A DNA stretch of 36,612 nucleotides from JAWXUC01 sp044432975 (GCA_044432975.1 JAWXUC010000012.1:1-36612); one strand, 5' to 3'; counted from the first letter of the stretch, positions 14,410-23,009 are shown. Translations and numbers: made by a program. Notes: a model not told the origin generated them from the letters alone.

Positions 14410-15799
14410 AATTAAGTTTATATTAATAGTTTCTTTTTTCTCAGTTTTTTTAACTTTAAATGCTTTTGCTCAAGGTTTAGAGTTGTTTGCTGAGGATGCT
14501 GTTATTGCGCCTCCTGAAGAGAGTGAGAATAATAATGAGCTTGGGGTTGATGTTCCTGAATTAAAATCAGCTGATAATTCCGCTAAATCTCCTTTGTTAA
14601 CACCAACAAAAGGTCCATTGCCTGTTGCAACCAAAGGTCCGTTGCCTGTTGCAACCAAAGGTCCGTTGCCTGTTGCAACCAAAGGTCCATTACCTGTTGC
14701 AACCAAAGGCCCATTGCCTGTTGCAACCAAAGGCCCGTTGCCTGTTGCAACAAAAGAAACAAAATCTATTAGTCCTGAAGATAGTCTTATTGACAACACA
14801 GAAGAGCTTTTGAGTAAATATGAGAGTGTTCTTGAGACTAATGTGTTTTCTGAGATGTCTGAGTTGGAAAAAGAATCAGCTTTGTTGACGTTGCAATTAA
14901 AAAGAGAGCAAATTAGGAATGATATTGAAGCTGTAAGACAAAAAAGGGAAGATGCTCTTAATCAAGAAAAGGCTAGATTAGAGGCTATTGAAGAGAAAAA
15001 ACGTGATGAAGCTCGTGAAAATCAAAAATCTCTTTTAGTAGAACAACAAAAACTTAAAGAAAAAGAAATTGAGTTTGAAAAGGTGCGTCAAGAAGAGCTT
15101 CTTAATGATTATAAAGAAGAAATGTTGAAAGAAAAGCAAGAAGAAATTTTATCTAAAAAACAACTTTATGATGATATTAAAGAACAAAAAGAAGCGACTT
15201 CAGGTATCTTAAATGATTTAAGATCAAAATTTTTAACGTTGATAAAATCTGTTGATAATATTAATGCTAGAGCGATTGATATTAAAAAAGCAAAAGATAA
15301 AGAAATTACATCTCTTAAAACTCAAATATCTGTATTGCAGTCTCAGCTTATTGCTAGCCAAGCAAAAAATCCATTTGGTGGTGATAAAGAAGCACAAAAA
15401 GAAGCTGAAAGAAAAGAAGAAGCTGCAAAAGTTAAGCTAGAGAATGTTTATGCAATAATGGAAATTAGAGGAAAAGGTGATAAATTAATTGCTAAACTTA
15501 TGAATAAAGATGGAAAATCTTTCTTAGCTCAAATTGGAACAGAGCTTCAAACTGGACATATTGTTGAAGATATTACTGAAACTTATTTGAAAGCAGATAA
15601 AGAAGGGGTTAAAGATTATATTTATTTTGCAGCTGGTGGTATTTTAGATAAAGAACCTGTGGCTACAACTACACCATTGTCTTCTTCTTCATCTTCATCA
15701 AAGTCAGCTAGTTCTGTTTCATCAACTCCTGCATCTTCTTCTGCGCCTCGTTCTTTTAATGTTTTTGGTGGCGGTAATTCTTCTTATATGGTTGAATAA
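14399..15799 (+). CDS. pilP: PilP-like pilus protein with octapeptide repeats and coiled coil
   Basis: A 466-residue exported protein. The signal peptide is about residues 1-23 (IVSFFSVFLTLNAFA, then QG). Residues 70-117 are six exact copies of TKGPLPVA. Residues about 140-300 are a long Glu/Lys/Gln coiled coil. Residues about 345-420 (VYAIMEIRGKGDKLIAKLMN, SFLAQIGTELQTGHIVEDIT) resemble the PilP domain, which binds the secretin N-domains. A Ser-rich tail ends the protein. It is about three times longer than ordinary PilP, so the coiled coil and repeats are extra. The start is ATG at 14399, 6 bases after AGGAG (14388-14392), overlapping pilO by 11 bases. The assignment rests on gene order plus the short domain. 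Confidence 0.75.
   Translation: MFYKIKFILIVSFFSVFLTLNAFAQGLELFAEDAVIAPPEESENNNELGVDVPELKSADNSAKSPLLTPTKGPLPVATKGPLPVATKGPLPVATKGPLPVATKGPLPVATKGPLPVATKETKSISPEDSLIDNTEELLSKYESVLETNVFSEMSELEKESALLTLQLKREQIRNDIEAVRQKREDALNQEKARLEAIEEKKRDEARENQKSLLVEQQKLKEKEIEFEKVRQEELLNDYKEEMLKEKQEEILSKKQLYDDIKEQKEATSGILNDLRSKFLTLIKSVDNINARAIDIKKAKDKEITSLKTQISVLQSQLIASQAKNPFGGDKEAQKEAERKEEAAKVKLENVYAIMEIRGKGDKLIAKLMNKDGKSFLAQIGTELQTGHIVEDITETYLKADKEGVKDYIYFAAGGILDKEPVATTTPLSSSSSSSKSASSVSSTPASSSAPRSFNVFGGGNSSYMVE
14606..14749 (+). repeat. Six 24-bp tandem repeats in the PilP-like gene
   Basis: Six head-to-tail units of ACMAAAGGYCCRTTRCCTGT plus TGCA encode TKGPLPVA each time. Differences between units are third-codon-position changes only (A/C, T/C, A/G). 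This implies selection on the peptide, or recent duplication followed by synonymous drift. The copy number is likely to vary between strains. Confidence 0.95.
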
Positions 15800-17457
15800 T
15801 GGAAGAAGAACAAAAAGAAAGTGCTAATAATGAAGAAGAAAGCGCTTCTGAATCAGGAGTTGTTAAAGAAGTTGTTGTAGAAGAAAAAAAACTTTCTAAG
15901 TTAGAGCAATACTTTGCTAGAGGTAACAAGCTTTTGACTTTGCCACATGCCTCTATGGCGGTTAATGATGATACGAGAAGACTTTTAGCACTCTTTTCTG
16001 ATGGTACTTTTTTAGTTTCTGAGAATCACCGTTTTGATGGACGTGTGATGAGTTTTCAGGTTTTGGCCGTTAAGAAGAAACTTGTTATTAATAAACCTAC
16101 GTTTGTTTCTCAAAATGAGCTAAATACTGTTTATGGTTATGGTGAACGTCTTCAGATTTCAACAAGTGAAGATGAAAGTGATTTAGATCAGCTTCAAATG
16201 CAGAAAGACTTTGTTAATATTGTGCAAAGAGCTGCTAACTTTAAGGTTTCTGACGTTCACGTTGTTATTGCTGATACTAGCGTTGTTATGTTTAGACGTG
16301 ATGGTATGATGCAAACTGAAATGGAATATAATAAAACTTGGGGTGAGAGTTTTGTTCGTGCGGTGTTTGCTTCTGCAGATATTTCTGATGCTAACTATGC
16401 GCAAAAGGAATATCAAGCAGCTCAAAAACTTGGTGCTACACCTTTGAAGGGATCTAAGGGTCGTTTAATGCTTCCTCATAATGTTTTGGCTGTTCGTTTG
16501 CAATTTAATCCGATTGCTTTTGGTTCTAGATATTTGGTTATGCGACTTTTATATGCTGATGATAACCCTGATGCAGCTGGTGATTTATCTACTTTAGGTT
16601 ATGGCGAATATGAAATGAATTTATTGGCTCGACTAAGAGCTGTTCCTGTTGGCTTGTCTATTGTTGCAGGTCCTACGGGTAGTGGAAAATCAACAACTTT
16701 GCAAAGAAATATGATTAAACTTTTGCAAGAAAAAAATTATGAATTAAATCTTTTGACAGTGGAAGATCCTCCTGAATATCCTATTCCTGGTGCAAGACAG
16801 ATGCCAGTTACAAATGCAAACACTGAAGAAGAAAAAAACGAAGAATTTACAAAAGCATTGTCTGCGGCTCTTCGTTCCGATCCAGATATTATTATGGTGG
16901 GTGAGATTCGTGCTTTGGCAGCGGCTCAATTGACTTTTAAAGGAGCTTTATCTGGCCACGGTATGTGGAGTACTCTTCACGCAAACTCTGCTCCTGCTAT
17001 TATTAACAGGTTTAGAGATATGGGGGTTGAGGCTTTTAAGTTATCTGATCCAGAGTTGATGAGGGGACTTATTTCTCAACGTTTGTTTAGAAAGCTTTGT
17101 CCACATTGTAAGGTGAGTGCAAAAACATTAATAGAAGAACCTTCCGTGAAAAGATTAAGAACGGCATTAGGTGATTTTGGTCTTGAAAATACTTATTTAA
17201 GAGGCCCTGGTTGTCCACATTGTGATAATAAGGGTGTTAAAGGAAGAATGAGTGTGGCAGAAATTATTTTACCAGATGCAAGGTTCTTAGAGCTGATGTT
17301 AAAAGGTGAAATAAGGCGAGCTATTGATTATTGGACCGGTGATCTTGATGGTAGAACAATGAAAGATGCTGCAATTGAGAGAATGTTAAAAGGTTATATT
17401 GACTTAGATGAGGTGGAACGTTGGTGTGGTCTTTTAGATCAACGTCCTGTTTATTAA
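15799..17457 (+). CDS. pilQ: PilQ/GspE-type pilus assembly ATPase
   Basis: A 552-residue cytoplasmic hexameric ATPase of the type II secretion/type IV pilus family that powers pilus extension. All motifs are intact: Walker A GPTGSGKST (residues about 291-299), Asp box TVEDPPEYPI, Walker B LRSDPDIIMVGEIR (about 358-371) and His box STLHAN. A CPHC/CPHC zinc motif lies at residues about 433 and 471 (LCPHCK and GCPHCD), as in GspE/PilQ. The N-terminal 35 residues are acidic. The start ATG shares its A with the TAA stop of the preceding gene (TAATG), showing translational coupling. The protein's completeness suggests the pilus locus is functional. Confidence 0.93.
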   Translation: MEEEQKESANNEEESASESGVVKEVVVEEKKLSKLEQYFARGNKLLTLPHASMAVNDDTRRLLALFSDGTFLVSENHRFDGRVMSFQVLAVKKKLVINKPTFVSQNELNTVYGYGERLQISTSEDESDLDQLQMQKDFVNIVQRAANFKVSDVHVVIADTSVVMFRRDGMMQTEMEYNKTWGESFVRAVFASADISDANYAQKEYQAAQKLGATPLKGSKGRLMLPHNVLAVRLQFNPIAFGSRYLVMRLLYADDNPDAAGDLSTLGYGEYEMNLLARLRAVPVGLSIVAGPTGSGKSTTLQRNMIKLLQEKNYELNLLTVEDPPEYPIPGARQMPVTNANTEEEKNEEFTKALSAALRSDPDIIMVGEIRALAAAQLTFKGALSGHGMWSTLHANSAPAIINRFRDMGVEAFKLSDPELMRGLISQRLFRKLCPHCKVSAKTLIEEPSVKRLRTALGDFGLENTYLRGPGCPHCDNKGVKGRMSVAEIILPDARFLELMLKGEIRRAIDYWTGDLDGRTMKDAAIERMLKGYIDLDEVERWCGLLDQRPVY

Positions 17458-17470
17458 GGAGAATTAAGGT

Positions 17471-18586
17471 ATGGCAAAAAAAGTACAGAGAACATCTTTA
17501 CAAAAAGCAGTAAAGTCTCTTAATAGTGTAGAAGAGGTTTATGCTAAAATACTTTGCAATTTAGGTAACGCTACTCGTTTGAAAATTTATAGAAAACTTG
17601 CTTCTTTGATGAGAAATAGGTTCTCTTTGATTGGTGCTTTAGAAATGCTTCATGATGGGGTGTCAAATAGTGGTAAGAATCCTAGTGAACCAATGGCGAT
17701 TGCTATTGCTTGTTGGTCAAGAAACTTACAAGCTGGTCAACCTTTTTCAGATGCTCTTAAAGGTTGGGCTCCCGATAGAGAAAGATTAATGCTTTCTGTT
17801 GGTGATGTTTCTGACTTGGAGGGTGCTTTACTTAACTTAATTAAAGTTACTGAAGGTTCTACTAAAATGATTAGACCAATGGTTAGTGCTATAACTTATC
17901 CGTCTTTTTTATCAATGATGGCGGTTCTTATTATTTATGGTATTGGTGTTTATATGGTGCCACCTATGATTGATGCGGCTCCAGACACAAAGTGGAAAGG
18001 ACTTGCAAAAGATTTGGTGGATGTTTCTACCTGGATTCAAGTAAACTGGCTTATTGCATTTTTATCTTTGCCTGCTGTGATGATTGTTATTTATGCTACA
18101 ATAGCTATTTGGACAGGAAAATTAAGAGCTTTGTGTGATAAGCTTCCACCATGGTCTTTATATAAAGTTTTTGTGGGTATTAGTTGGTTGCTTGCATTAG
18201 CTGCGCTTGTTAAAAGTGGAACTCCTGTTTCAACATCTTTAAGGGCTTTAAGAAAAGATGCTAGTCCATATTTAAAAGAAAGAATCGATAAAACATTAGT
18301 TTATATTTCTAATGGTGATAACTTAGGCGTGTCTTTAGCAAAAACAGGGTTGGATTTTCCTGATGCTGAAGTTGTAAGTGATTTGAAAATTTATTCAGAA
18401 TTAGATAATTTTGAAGAAGCATTAGATGGTATGGCGAATGAATGGCTTGAAGAGAGTGTGTTCTTGATTGAACAAAAAGCCTCTGTATTGAACATGGTTG
18501 CCCTTCTTCTTGTTGCTGGTGTTATTGCTTGGGCCGTTATGGGAACATTTGAGATGCAAGATCAGATTACTTCTGCAATGGGATAG
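17471..18586 (+). CDS. pilR: PilR/GspF-type inner-membrane platform protein
   Basis: A 371-residue polytopic protein of the T2SSF family that forms the inner-membrane base on which the ATPase acts. It has the two cytoplasmic four-helix repeats (around residues 35-130 and 235-320) and three membrane segments. These are at about 143-166 (SFLSMMAVLIIYGIGVYMV), 194-217 (WLIAFLSLPAVMIVIYATIA) and 339-362 (MVALLLVAGVIAWAVMG). Family length is normal (350-400). AAGGAG precedes ATG at 17471, and the gap from pilQ is 13 bases. Confidence 0.9.
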   Translation: MAKKVQRTSLQKAVKSLNSVEEVYAKILCNLGNATRLKIYRKLASLMRNRFSLIGALEMLHDGVSNSGKNPSEPMAIAIACWSRNLQAGQPFSDALKGWAPDRERLMLSVGDVSDLEGALLNLIKVTEGSTKMIRPMVSAITYPSFLSMMAVLIIYGIGVYMVPPMIDAAPDTKWKGLAKDLVDVSTWIQVNWLIAFLSLPAVMIVIYATIAIWTGKLRALCDKLPPWSLYKVFVGISWLLALAALVKSGTPVSTSLRALRKDASPYLKERIDKTLVYISNGDNLGVSLAKTGLDFPDAEVVSDLKIYSELDNFEEALDGMANEWLEESVFLIEQKASVLNMVALLLVAGVIAWAVMGTFEMQDQITSAMG

Positions 18587-18634
18587 GTATAAGATGTATT
18601 ATTAGGTTTTTATTTGTAACTTTAGGAGGTTATT

Positions 18635-19084
18635 ATGAATGTAAAAAGATTTTTAAATATAAAAAAGAGAAATATTTTTTATGCAGTTATAGCTATTTTG
18701 TTTTTGTTGTTGTCTTTATTTGCTTTTGATAGGGAGCATTCAGAAAAAGAACCTGTTGTTAGTACGTTGGCTTTGTCTATAATTGATGAATATAGATTGA
18801 AAAATGGATATGCTGGTTTGGTTAGAGCGCAAGATGGATTTGTTGTTGGTGATAAAACAGGTGAGGCCTTAAGTTTTGGGGCTAAAAGTTTTTTTATTAT
18901 AGCTGATAAAATTAATAATAAAAAGTGTTTATCTTTGCTGTCGGTTAATCTTGATGATTTAACTCTTATTTCTGTTGAGGTTAATGGTGAAAAATTTGTT
19001 TGGGGTGATGGATGGCCAGTTGAAGATAATATTCTTAAAGATGTTTGCATTAAAGAGAATAAAATTATTTGGAATTTTTCATAA
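18635..19084 (+). CDS. Pilin-like (PilS-like) membrane protein without prepilin cleavage site
   Basis: A 149-residue protein in the position where R64-type loci carry pilS. One N-terminal membrane helix (residues about 12-31, RNIFYAVIAILFLLLSLFAF) is followed by a helix, then a small domain. KSFFIIADKINNKKCLSLLS and LTLISVEVNGEKFVWG look like a type IVb pilin head. Two cysteines (KKCLS and KDVCIK) could form the C-terminal disulfide. The helix is not preceded by Gly with Glu at +5, so prepilin peptidase should not process it. It could be a minor, uncleaved pilin-like scaffold. AGGAGG (18624-18629) precedes ATG by 5 bases. Assignment as pilin-like is inference from layout and position. Confidence 0.6.
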   Translation: MNVKRFLNIKKRNIFYAVIAILFLLLSLFAFDREHSEKEPVVSTLALSIIDEYRLKNGYAGLVRAQDGFVVGDKTGEALSFGAKSFFIIADKINNKKCLSLLSVNLDDLTLISVEVNGEKFVWGDGWPVEDNILKDVCIKENKIIWNFS

Positions 19085-19113
19085 AAAAAAGAGGCTTTAA
19101 GCCTCTTTTTTTT
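19083..19113. terminator. Bidirectional terminator ending the pilus operon
   Basis: The GAGGC/GCCTC stem (19091-19105) is extended by A and T runs on either side. It lies between the last pilus gene and the convergent barrel gene, and suits both strands. Confidence 0.88.
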
Positions 19114-19118
19114 GTTGA

Positions 19119-19691
19119 CTAAAATATATATCTTGCGCCACCATAAAATTCATGTGTTCTTACGCTTGCTTCTTCTAACTCACCCATATTATAGAATCTG
19201 TAACCAAGGTCTATGTTCCATCTGTTTGTTAATTTAGCTGAAACACCACCGCCTAAAGACCAAGTGAAGTTTGTTTCTTCAAAGCTTTGCTCATGTGATC
19301 CTAAAGATGAAAAATCAGCTGTGATTGTTGACATACCAAGACCGCCCATAACAAAAGGTGTGAATCTTGAATAAGGGGTTAAATCATAAAAAACGTTTGC
19401 CATATATGAAGTTGTTTGAAAAGTTTTTGAGCTGCGGGTAGTTTCTTGTTCACTTTCATCTCTAAATGTGTATTCAAGCTCTGCTCTGAAGTTTCCGTAG
19501 CGATAACCTAATGCAATAGCTGCCATTATATTGTTGTCATCAACTTCAAATCTATTAGAATTTGCTGCTCCTTGTTCGCCAACATTGTGGTTAATGATAC
19601 CTGCTCTTAATCCCATGTAATAGCCATCACATGCTAAAGCTGTTGTTGTGCTAATAATTAAAGTCATAAGTACTTTTATGAAAAATTTCAT
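19119..19691 (-). CDS. Small outer-membrane beta-barrel protein
   Basis: A 190-residue protein with signal peptide MKFFIKVLMTLIISTTTALA and cleavage before CDGYYMG. The mature part shows alternating hydrophobic strands (YYMGLRAGIINH, NIMAAIALGYRYG, NFRAELEYTF, RFTPFVMGGLGMST, FTWSLGGGVSAKL, WNIDLGYRFYNMG) and ends in HEFYGGARYIF. The terminal Phe is recognised by the BAM machinery. This is the pattern of eight-stranded porin-like/Opa-type barrels. The start is ATG at 19691, because AGGA lies just upstream and the signal peptide begins there. An in-frame extension to 19757 has no ribosome binding site and overlaps the promoter. Confidence 0.85.
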   Translation of the reverse strand: MKFFIKVLMTLIISTTTALACDGYYMGLRAGIINHNVGEQGAANSNRFEVDDNNIMAAIALGYRYGNFRAELEYTFRDESEQETTRSSKTFQTTSYMANVFYDLTPYSRFTPFVMGGLGMSTITADFSSLGSHEQSFEETNFTWSLGGGVSAKLTNRWNIDLGYRFYNMGELEEASVRTHEFYGGARYIF

Positions 19692-19728
19692 TTTGTCAAT
19701 CCTCGCTATTTTATTTAAATTTGTCCAA

Positions 19729-19757
19729 AAAATAACACAAAAGAATTTAAGAGTCAA
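19729..19757 (-). promoter_or_regulatory. Promoter of the outer-membrane barrel gene
   Basis: Read leftward, TTGACT (19752-19757) and TATTTT (19729-19734) are exactly 17 bases apart, giving a leader of about 30 bases with an AGGA ribosome binding site. Confidence 0.6.
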
Positions 19758-19781
19758 TATTAAAGTTAAAAAAACTTTGTT

Positions 19782-21074
19782 TTATAGTTTTATTTTGTTG
19801 ATAAACGGCGCTATATCTTCTTTTGCTCTAATTGTTAAGAGGTTTTTTTTGTCTCTTCCTTTTATCTTTTTTTCTGTCGTAATTTCTGAAAATAGACCAA
19901 AATTTATGTTTGAAGGCTGAAAATCAGGGGACTCGGAGTCGGTAACGTGTTTTAATAAAGCTCCGATGGATGTACTTTGGGGAGGAATGTCTTCAAAAAA
20001 CTCAAAAATACCTGCTAAAAAGCCAATTGCTGTGCTTTCTATATACCCTTCGCATCCTGTTATTTGTCCTGCAAAAGAAATGTGAGGCATTGTTTTTAAT
20101 CTTAAATAAGAATCTAATAGTTTGGGAGAGTTAATAAATGTATTTTTATGAATTGAGCCTAATTTTGCAAATTCTGCATTTTCTAACCCAGGAATCATTT
20201 TAAAGATTCTTTTTTGTTCGGGATAGGTTAATTTTGTTTGAAACCCAACTATATTTCTCATAGTATCTTCTTTGTTTTCCATTCTAAGTTGTATGATGGC
20301 ATAAGGTTTTTCGTCCATATAAGGAGATGTTAATCCAACAGGTTTTAGTGGTCCAAATCTAAGAGTTTCTAGGCCTCTTTCTGCCATAACTTCTATTGGT
20401 AAGCATCCGTCAAAAAAATCTGGTTTTTCAAAATCTTTAAATTCAACTTTTTGAGCATTTAGTAGCTCTTCTATAAAGTTATAATATTCTTCTTTTGTCA
20501 TAGGAAGGTTTATATAGTCTTTGGCATCACCTTTGTCATATCTTGATTGGTACCATGCTTTTGTAAAGTCGATGCTTTCTGTAAAGACTATGGGGGCTAT
20601 TGCATCATAAAAATTTAAAGCGTTTCCGTCTATGTTTTTTAAAATATCTTGACTTAGGGCTTCTGATGTTAAGGGGCCTGTTGCGATAATAGTTCTTTTG
20701 TTAGGAAGCGTTGTTATTTCTTCTTCAATAACTTCTATTAATGGGTGAGATTTTATTTTTTTTGTAATATATGCGGAGAATTCTTCTCTGTTAACCGCGA
20801 GAGCTCCTCCTGCTGGTACTTTGTTTTTGTCTGCGGCTTCAATGATAAGAGACCCTAATTCTCTTAATTCTTGTTGTAATAATCCAACAGCGTTATATTC
20901 ACTGTCTGATGAACGAAAAGAATTTGAGCAAACTAATTCTGCAAAATCTTTGTTTTTGTGTGCTGGAGAAAAGTTTTTTGGCTTCATTTCATGTAATTTT
21001 ACCTTTTTTCCTCTGTTGGCAATTTGCCATGCAGCTTCACATCCAGCTAGTCCTGCGCCTATAATATTTATCAT
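19782..21074 (-). CDS. trmFO: tRNA (uracil-54-C5)-methyltransferase, folate/FAD-dependent (TrmFO)
   Basis: A 430-residue protein of normal TrmFO length. It uses methylenetetrahydrofolate and FADH2 to make 5-methyluridine at position 54 of the tRNA T loop. The N-terminal MINIIGAGLAGCEAAWQIA is the FAD dinucleotide-binding motif. AELVCSNSFRSSDSEYNAVG is the family hallmark containing a conserved cysteine. FDGCLPIEVMAERG, the second hallmark, carries the other functional cysteine. FAGQITGCEGYIESTAIGFL is the C-terminal FAD contact. An AAGGG ribosome binding site precedes the start. The gene stands alone on the minus strand, and its promoter region is shared with the divergent gene at 21144. Confidence 0.96.
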   Translation of the reverse strand: MINIIGAGLAGCEAAWQIANRGKKVKLHEMKPKNFSPAHKNKDFAELVCSNSFRSSDSEYNAVGLLQQELRELGSLIIEAADKNKVPAGGALAVNREEFSAYITKKIKSHPLIEVIEEEITTLPNKRTIIATGPLTSEALSQDILKNIDGNALNFYDAIAPIVFTESIDFTKAWYQSRYDKGDAKDYINLPMTKEEYYNFIEELLNAQKVEFKDFEKPDFFDGCLPIEVMAERGLETLRFGPLKPVGLTSPYMDEKPYAIIQLRMENKEDTMRNIVGFQTKLTYPEQKRIFKMIPGLENAEFAKLGSIHKNTFINSPKLLDSYLRLKTMPHISFAGQITGCEGYIESTAIGFLAGIFEFFEDIPPQSTSIGALLKHVTDSESPDFQPSNINFGLFSEITTEKKIKGRDKKNLLTIRAKEDIAPFINKIKL

Positions 21075-21143
21075 TGAATAACCCTTTTATTTTCTTTGAT
21101 ATTAAATTTATCTTGTTTATAATCAAGGAAAAGGTTTTTGTAA

Positions 21144-22061
21144 ATGAGATTTTTAACTAGTTTGTCTTTTTTTCTTGGTTTTATACCTGTGGTATATGCA
21201 CAAAATACTCCCTTAGTTTTTTCTGATGAAGAAATAGGGGCTTTTGATACTGAAAAAACTCTTTCGGAAAATTTAAAAGAAGAAAAAGAAAAATCTTCTG
21301 GAGATGTTAATGATAGAACATGGCTTGATGAGCTTACTAAAAAAAGGGAAAAACTTTTAGAAGGGCTTCCTGATAAAGATGATACACCACAACTTCAGTC
21401 AGGTGATTCTTTAAGAGAAATTGTAAAGAATAAAAAAGCAACTTCTTCTATAAAAGTGGGGTCTAATGCTTCTGTTTTTGATATTTCAGGAGTGATGCTT
21501 AGAATGAGTGTTATTCAGGCTGAAGCTGCTTTGAAAAAAAGAGGTTATGATAAGATTTCTCAAGGTATGCAAATACCAAATTTTATAAAATGGCGTAATG
21601 AAGAGAAATGTAGAAATTCAGGCGTTTATGGTTATGAGAGGTTGGCAAATTGTGTTACAAAGCTGTCAAAGACGCAGGGTGCAGAATTTATTGAAGTTGC
21701 TAAATATAAAAATAAAAAAACAACTGAAGAAATTGAAATATATATGACTTCTAATTTTACAAAAAATAAGATATATAGAATTTTATATTCAACTGAAGTG
21801 CCTTCTATTAAAGGAAATTCTAATAAAGCTTTGTATTTAAGAAAAGTTAAAATTTATGAGTTTTGGCGTAAGATAAGTGAAAAATATGGCCCTCCTGATG
21901 ATGAAACAGAAGTAACTTGGGGGATGGGTGAAGGTAAGCCTTTCTTGAAAGCTAAAACAGGTTTTTTATTATTGGAAGATTCTATGCTTCAGGAGTTGGA
22001 TTGGACAAGAATGTCTAGAGAGGATCAAAAGTTTTTAAACACAAATTTATATAATTTTTAA
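21144..22061 (+). CDS. Exported envelope protein, function unknown, upstream of the ChpT-CheY-CheR module
   Basis: A 305-residue protein with signal peptide MRFLTSLSFFLGFIPVVYA cleaved before QNT. Residues about 30-100 are charged and probably helical or disordered. The central VFDISGVMLRMSVIQAEAAL, then KKRGY, resembles a recurrent segment in alphaproteobacterial envelope proteins in which a helix pair precedes a small folded domain. Two cysteines follow (EKCRNSG, ANCVTK). The C-terminal 100 residues contain KIYEFWRKISEKYGPPDDET, suggesting a small alpha/beta fold. No enzyme motif seen. It ends 9 bases before the ChpT-like gene, so it is cotranscribed with the signalling genes. Whether it takes part in signalling is unknown. 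Confidence 0.72.
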   Translation: MRFLTSLSFFLGFIPVVYAQNTPLVFSDEEIGAFDTEKTLSENLKEEKEKSSGDVNDRTWLDELTKKREKLLEGLPDKDDTPQLQSGDSLREIVKNKKATSSIKVGSNASVFDISGVMLRMSVIQAEAALKKRGYDKISQGMQIPNFIKWRNEEKCRNSGVYGYERLANCVTKLSKTQGAEFIEVAKYKNKKTTEEIEIYMTSNFTKNKIYRILYSTEVPSIKGNSNKALYLRKVKIYEFWRKISEKYGPPDDETEVTWGMGEGKPFLKAKTGFLLLEDSMLQELDWTRMSREDQKFLNTNLYNF

Positions 22062-22070
22062 GGAGTTATA

Positions 22071-22643
22071 ATGACTAAGTTACAAGAGCTTGTTTGCACA
22101 AAGATAAATCATGATATTATAGGAACTGTTGGTGCCGTTTTTAATGCTGTTGAATTGTTAGAGGATGAGGATGATGGCGAAATTTTAGATGATATAAAAA
22201 ATATTTTAAAAACAAGTTCTTTTGTTTTGGTCTCTCGTTTGAAGTTTTTTAGAGTTGTTTTTGGTTCTGATAATGTTTCTATTGATAATATAGAAGAAAT
22301 TGTTCAAAATTATGTGGATACAGTAACCTTAAAAAATTATCCAATTAAAGTTAGTGTTTCAGATTTTGATAAATCTAATCTTAAAGCTCTTTTGTTAATT
22401 GCTATGATGATGCCTTCTATTATGATAAAAGGGGGAAGTGTTGATATTACAGGTAACTCTGTTAAGATTTCTTCATTAGACATAAAGGAAGATTTTTTTA
22501 ATAATTGTAATAACTTAAGTAATTTGCAGGAAATTCCGTCTAATAGTCCTTATTTTTATTTAAAAGAAGTGTTAGATTGTTGTGGTAAAATGTTGAAATT
22601 TTCAGAACTTGATAATAATATTAGATTAATAGAGGTGGTGTAA
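22071..22643 (+). CDS. ChpT-like histidine phosphotransferase
   Basis: A 190-residue cytoplasmic protein. The N-terminal helix carries KINHDIIGTVGAVFNAVELL, matching the ChpT/HPTransfase family (PF10090), in which the His of HDLxGP is phosphorylated; here it is His14. The later part resembles the degenerate ATPase-like domain (KALLLIAMMMPSIMIKGGSV) that in ChpT binds receivers but no ATP. In Caulobacter ChpT passes phosphate from CckA to CtrA and CpdR. Here the gene is followed by one CheY-like receiver with the next start directly after the stop, which suggests they are partners. AAGGAG precedes ATG. It could be a dedicated paralogue rather than the master ChpT. Confidence 0.82.
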   Translation: MTKLQELVCTKINHDIIGTVGAVFNAVELLEDEDDGEILDDIKNILKTSSFVLVSRLKFFRVVFGSDNVSIDNIEEIVQNYVDTVTLKNYPIKVSVSDFDKSNLKALLLIAMMMPSIMIKGGSVDITGNSVKISSLDIKEDFFNNCNNLSNLQEIPSNSPYFYLKEVLDCCGKMLKFSELDNNIRLIEVV

Positions 22644-23009
22644 ATGAATTCTGTTTTGATTATTGATAATTCAAGTGTTATTTGTGATTTGTTAGATAAA
22701 ATTTTCTCTAAAATGTTTTTTGAAACTTTTACTGCTGAAAGTGGAGAAGAGGGTTTGAAGCTTTTTGAAAAATATCTTCCTAATGTTGTTATTTTGGATT
22801 ATAATTTACCTATTATTGAGGGGGTAGATGTTTTGTATAAGATAAGAGGAATGAAGGATATTAAACAACCTAAAATTATTTTTTGTACTTCTCTTAATTA
22901 TATGAATAATATTAAGACAGCTTTAGATGCTGGATGTGATGATTATATTATTAGACCTTTTGATGAAGAAATTATTTCATCAAAATTAAAACTTTTGGAG
23001 GTTATATGA
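22644..23009 (+). CDS. CheY-like single-domain response regulator
   Basis: A 121-residue receiver domain alone, with no output domain. The phosphoacceptor Asp52 is in VVILDYNLP. The acidic pocket has Asp8 and Asn9 (IIDNSS) where two acids are usual. The switch Thr82 is in FCTSLN. The normally invariant Lys in the last loop is Arg104 (DYIIRPF). The Lys-to-Arg change and the Asn are expected to alter phosphorylation chemistry or its lifetime, so this regulator may be slow or used as a phosphate sink, which is inference. It starts directly after the ChpT-like stop and overlaps cheR by four bases (ATGA). Confidence 0.88.
   Translation: MNSVLIIDNSSVICDLLDKIFSKMFFETFTAESGEEGLKLFEKYLPNVVILDYNLPIIEGVDVLYKIRGMKDIKQPKIIFCTSLNYMNNIKTALDAGCDDYIIRPFDEEIISSKLKLLEVI

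Noticed and set aside
14606..14749. CRISPR-like array
   Set aside because: The 24 bp units are directly adjacent without spacers, in frame and inside a coding sequence.
14470..14799. Minus-strand frame with VATGNGPL repeats
   Set aside because: It is the antisense of the TKGPLPVA repeat array. The plus frame has signal peptide, ribosome binding site and operon context.
19692..19757. Longer start for the barrel protein
   Set aside because: The 22-codon extension contains the promoter boxes and lacks a ribosome binding site. The signal peptide begins at 19691.
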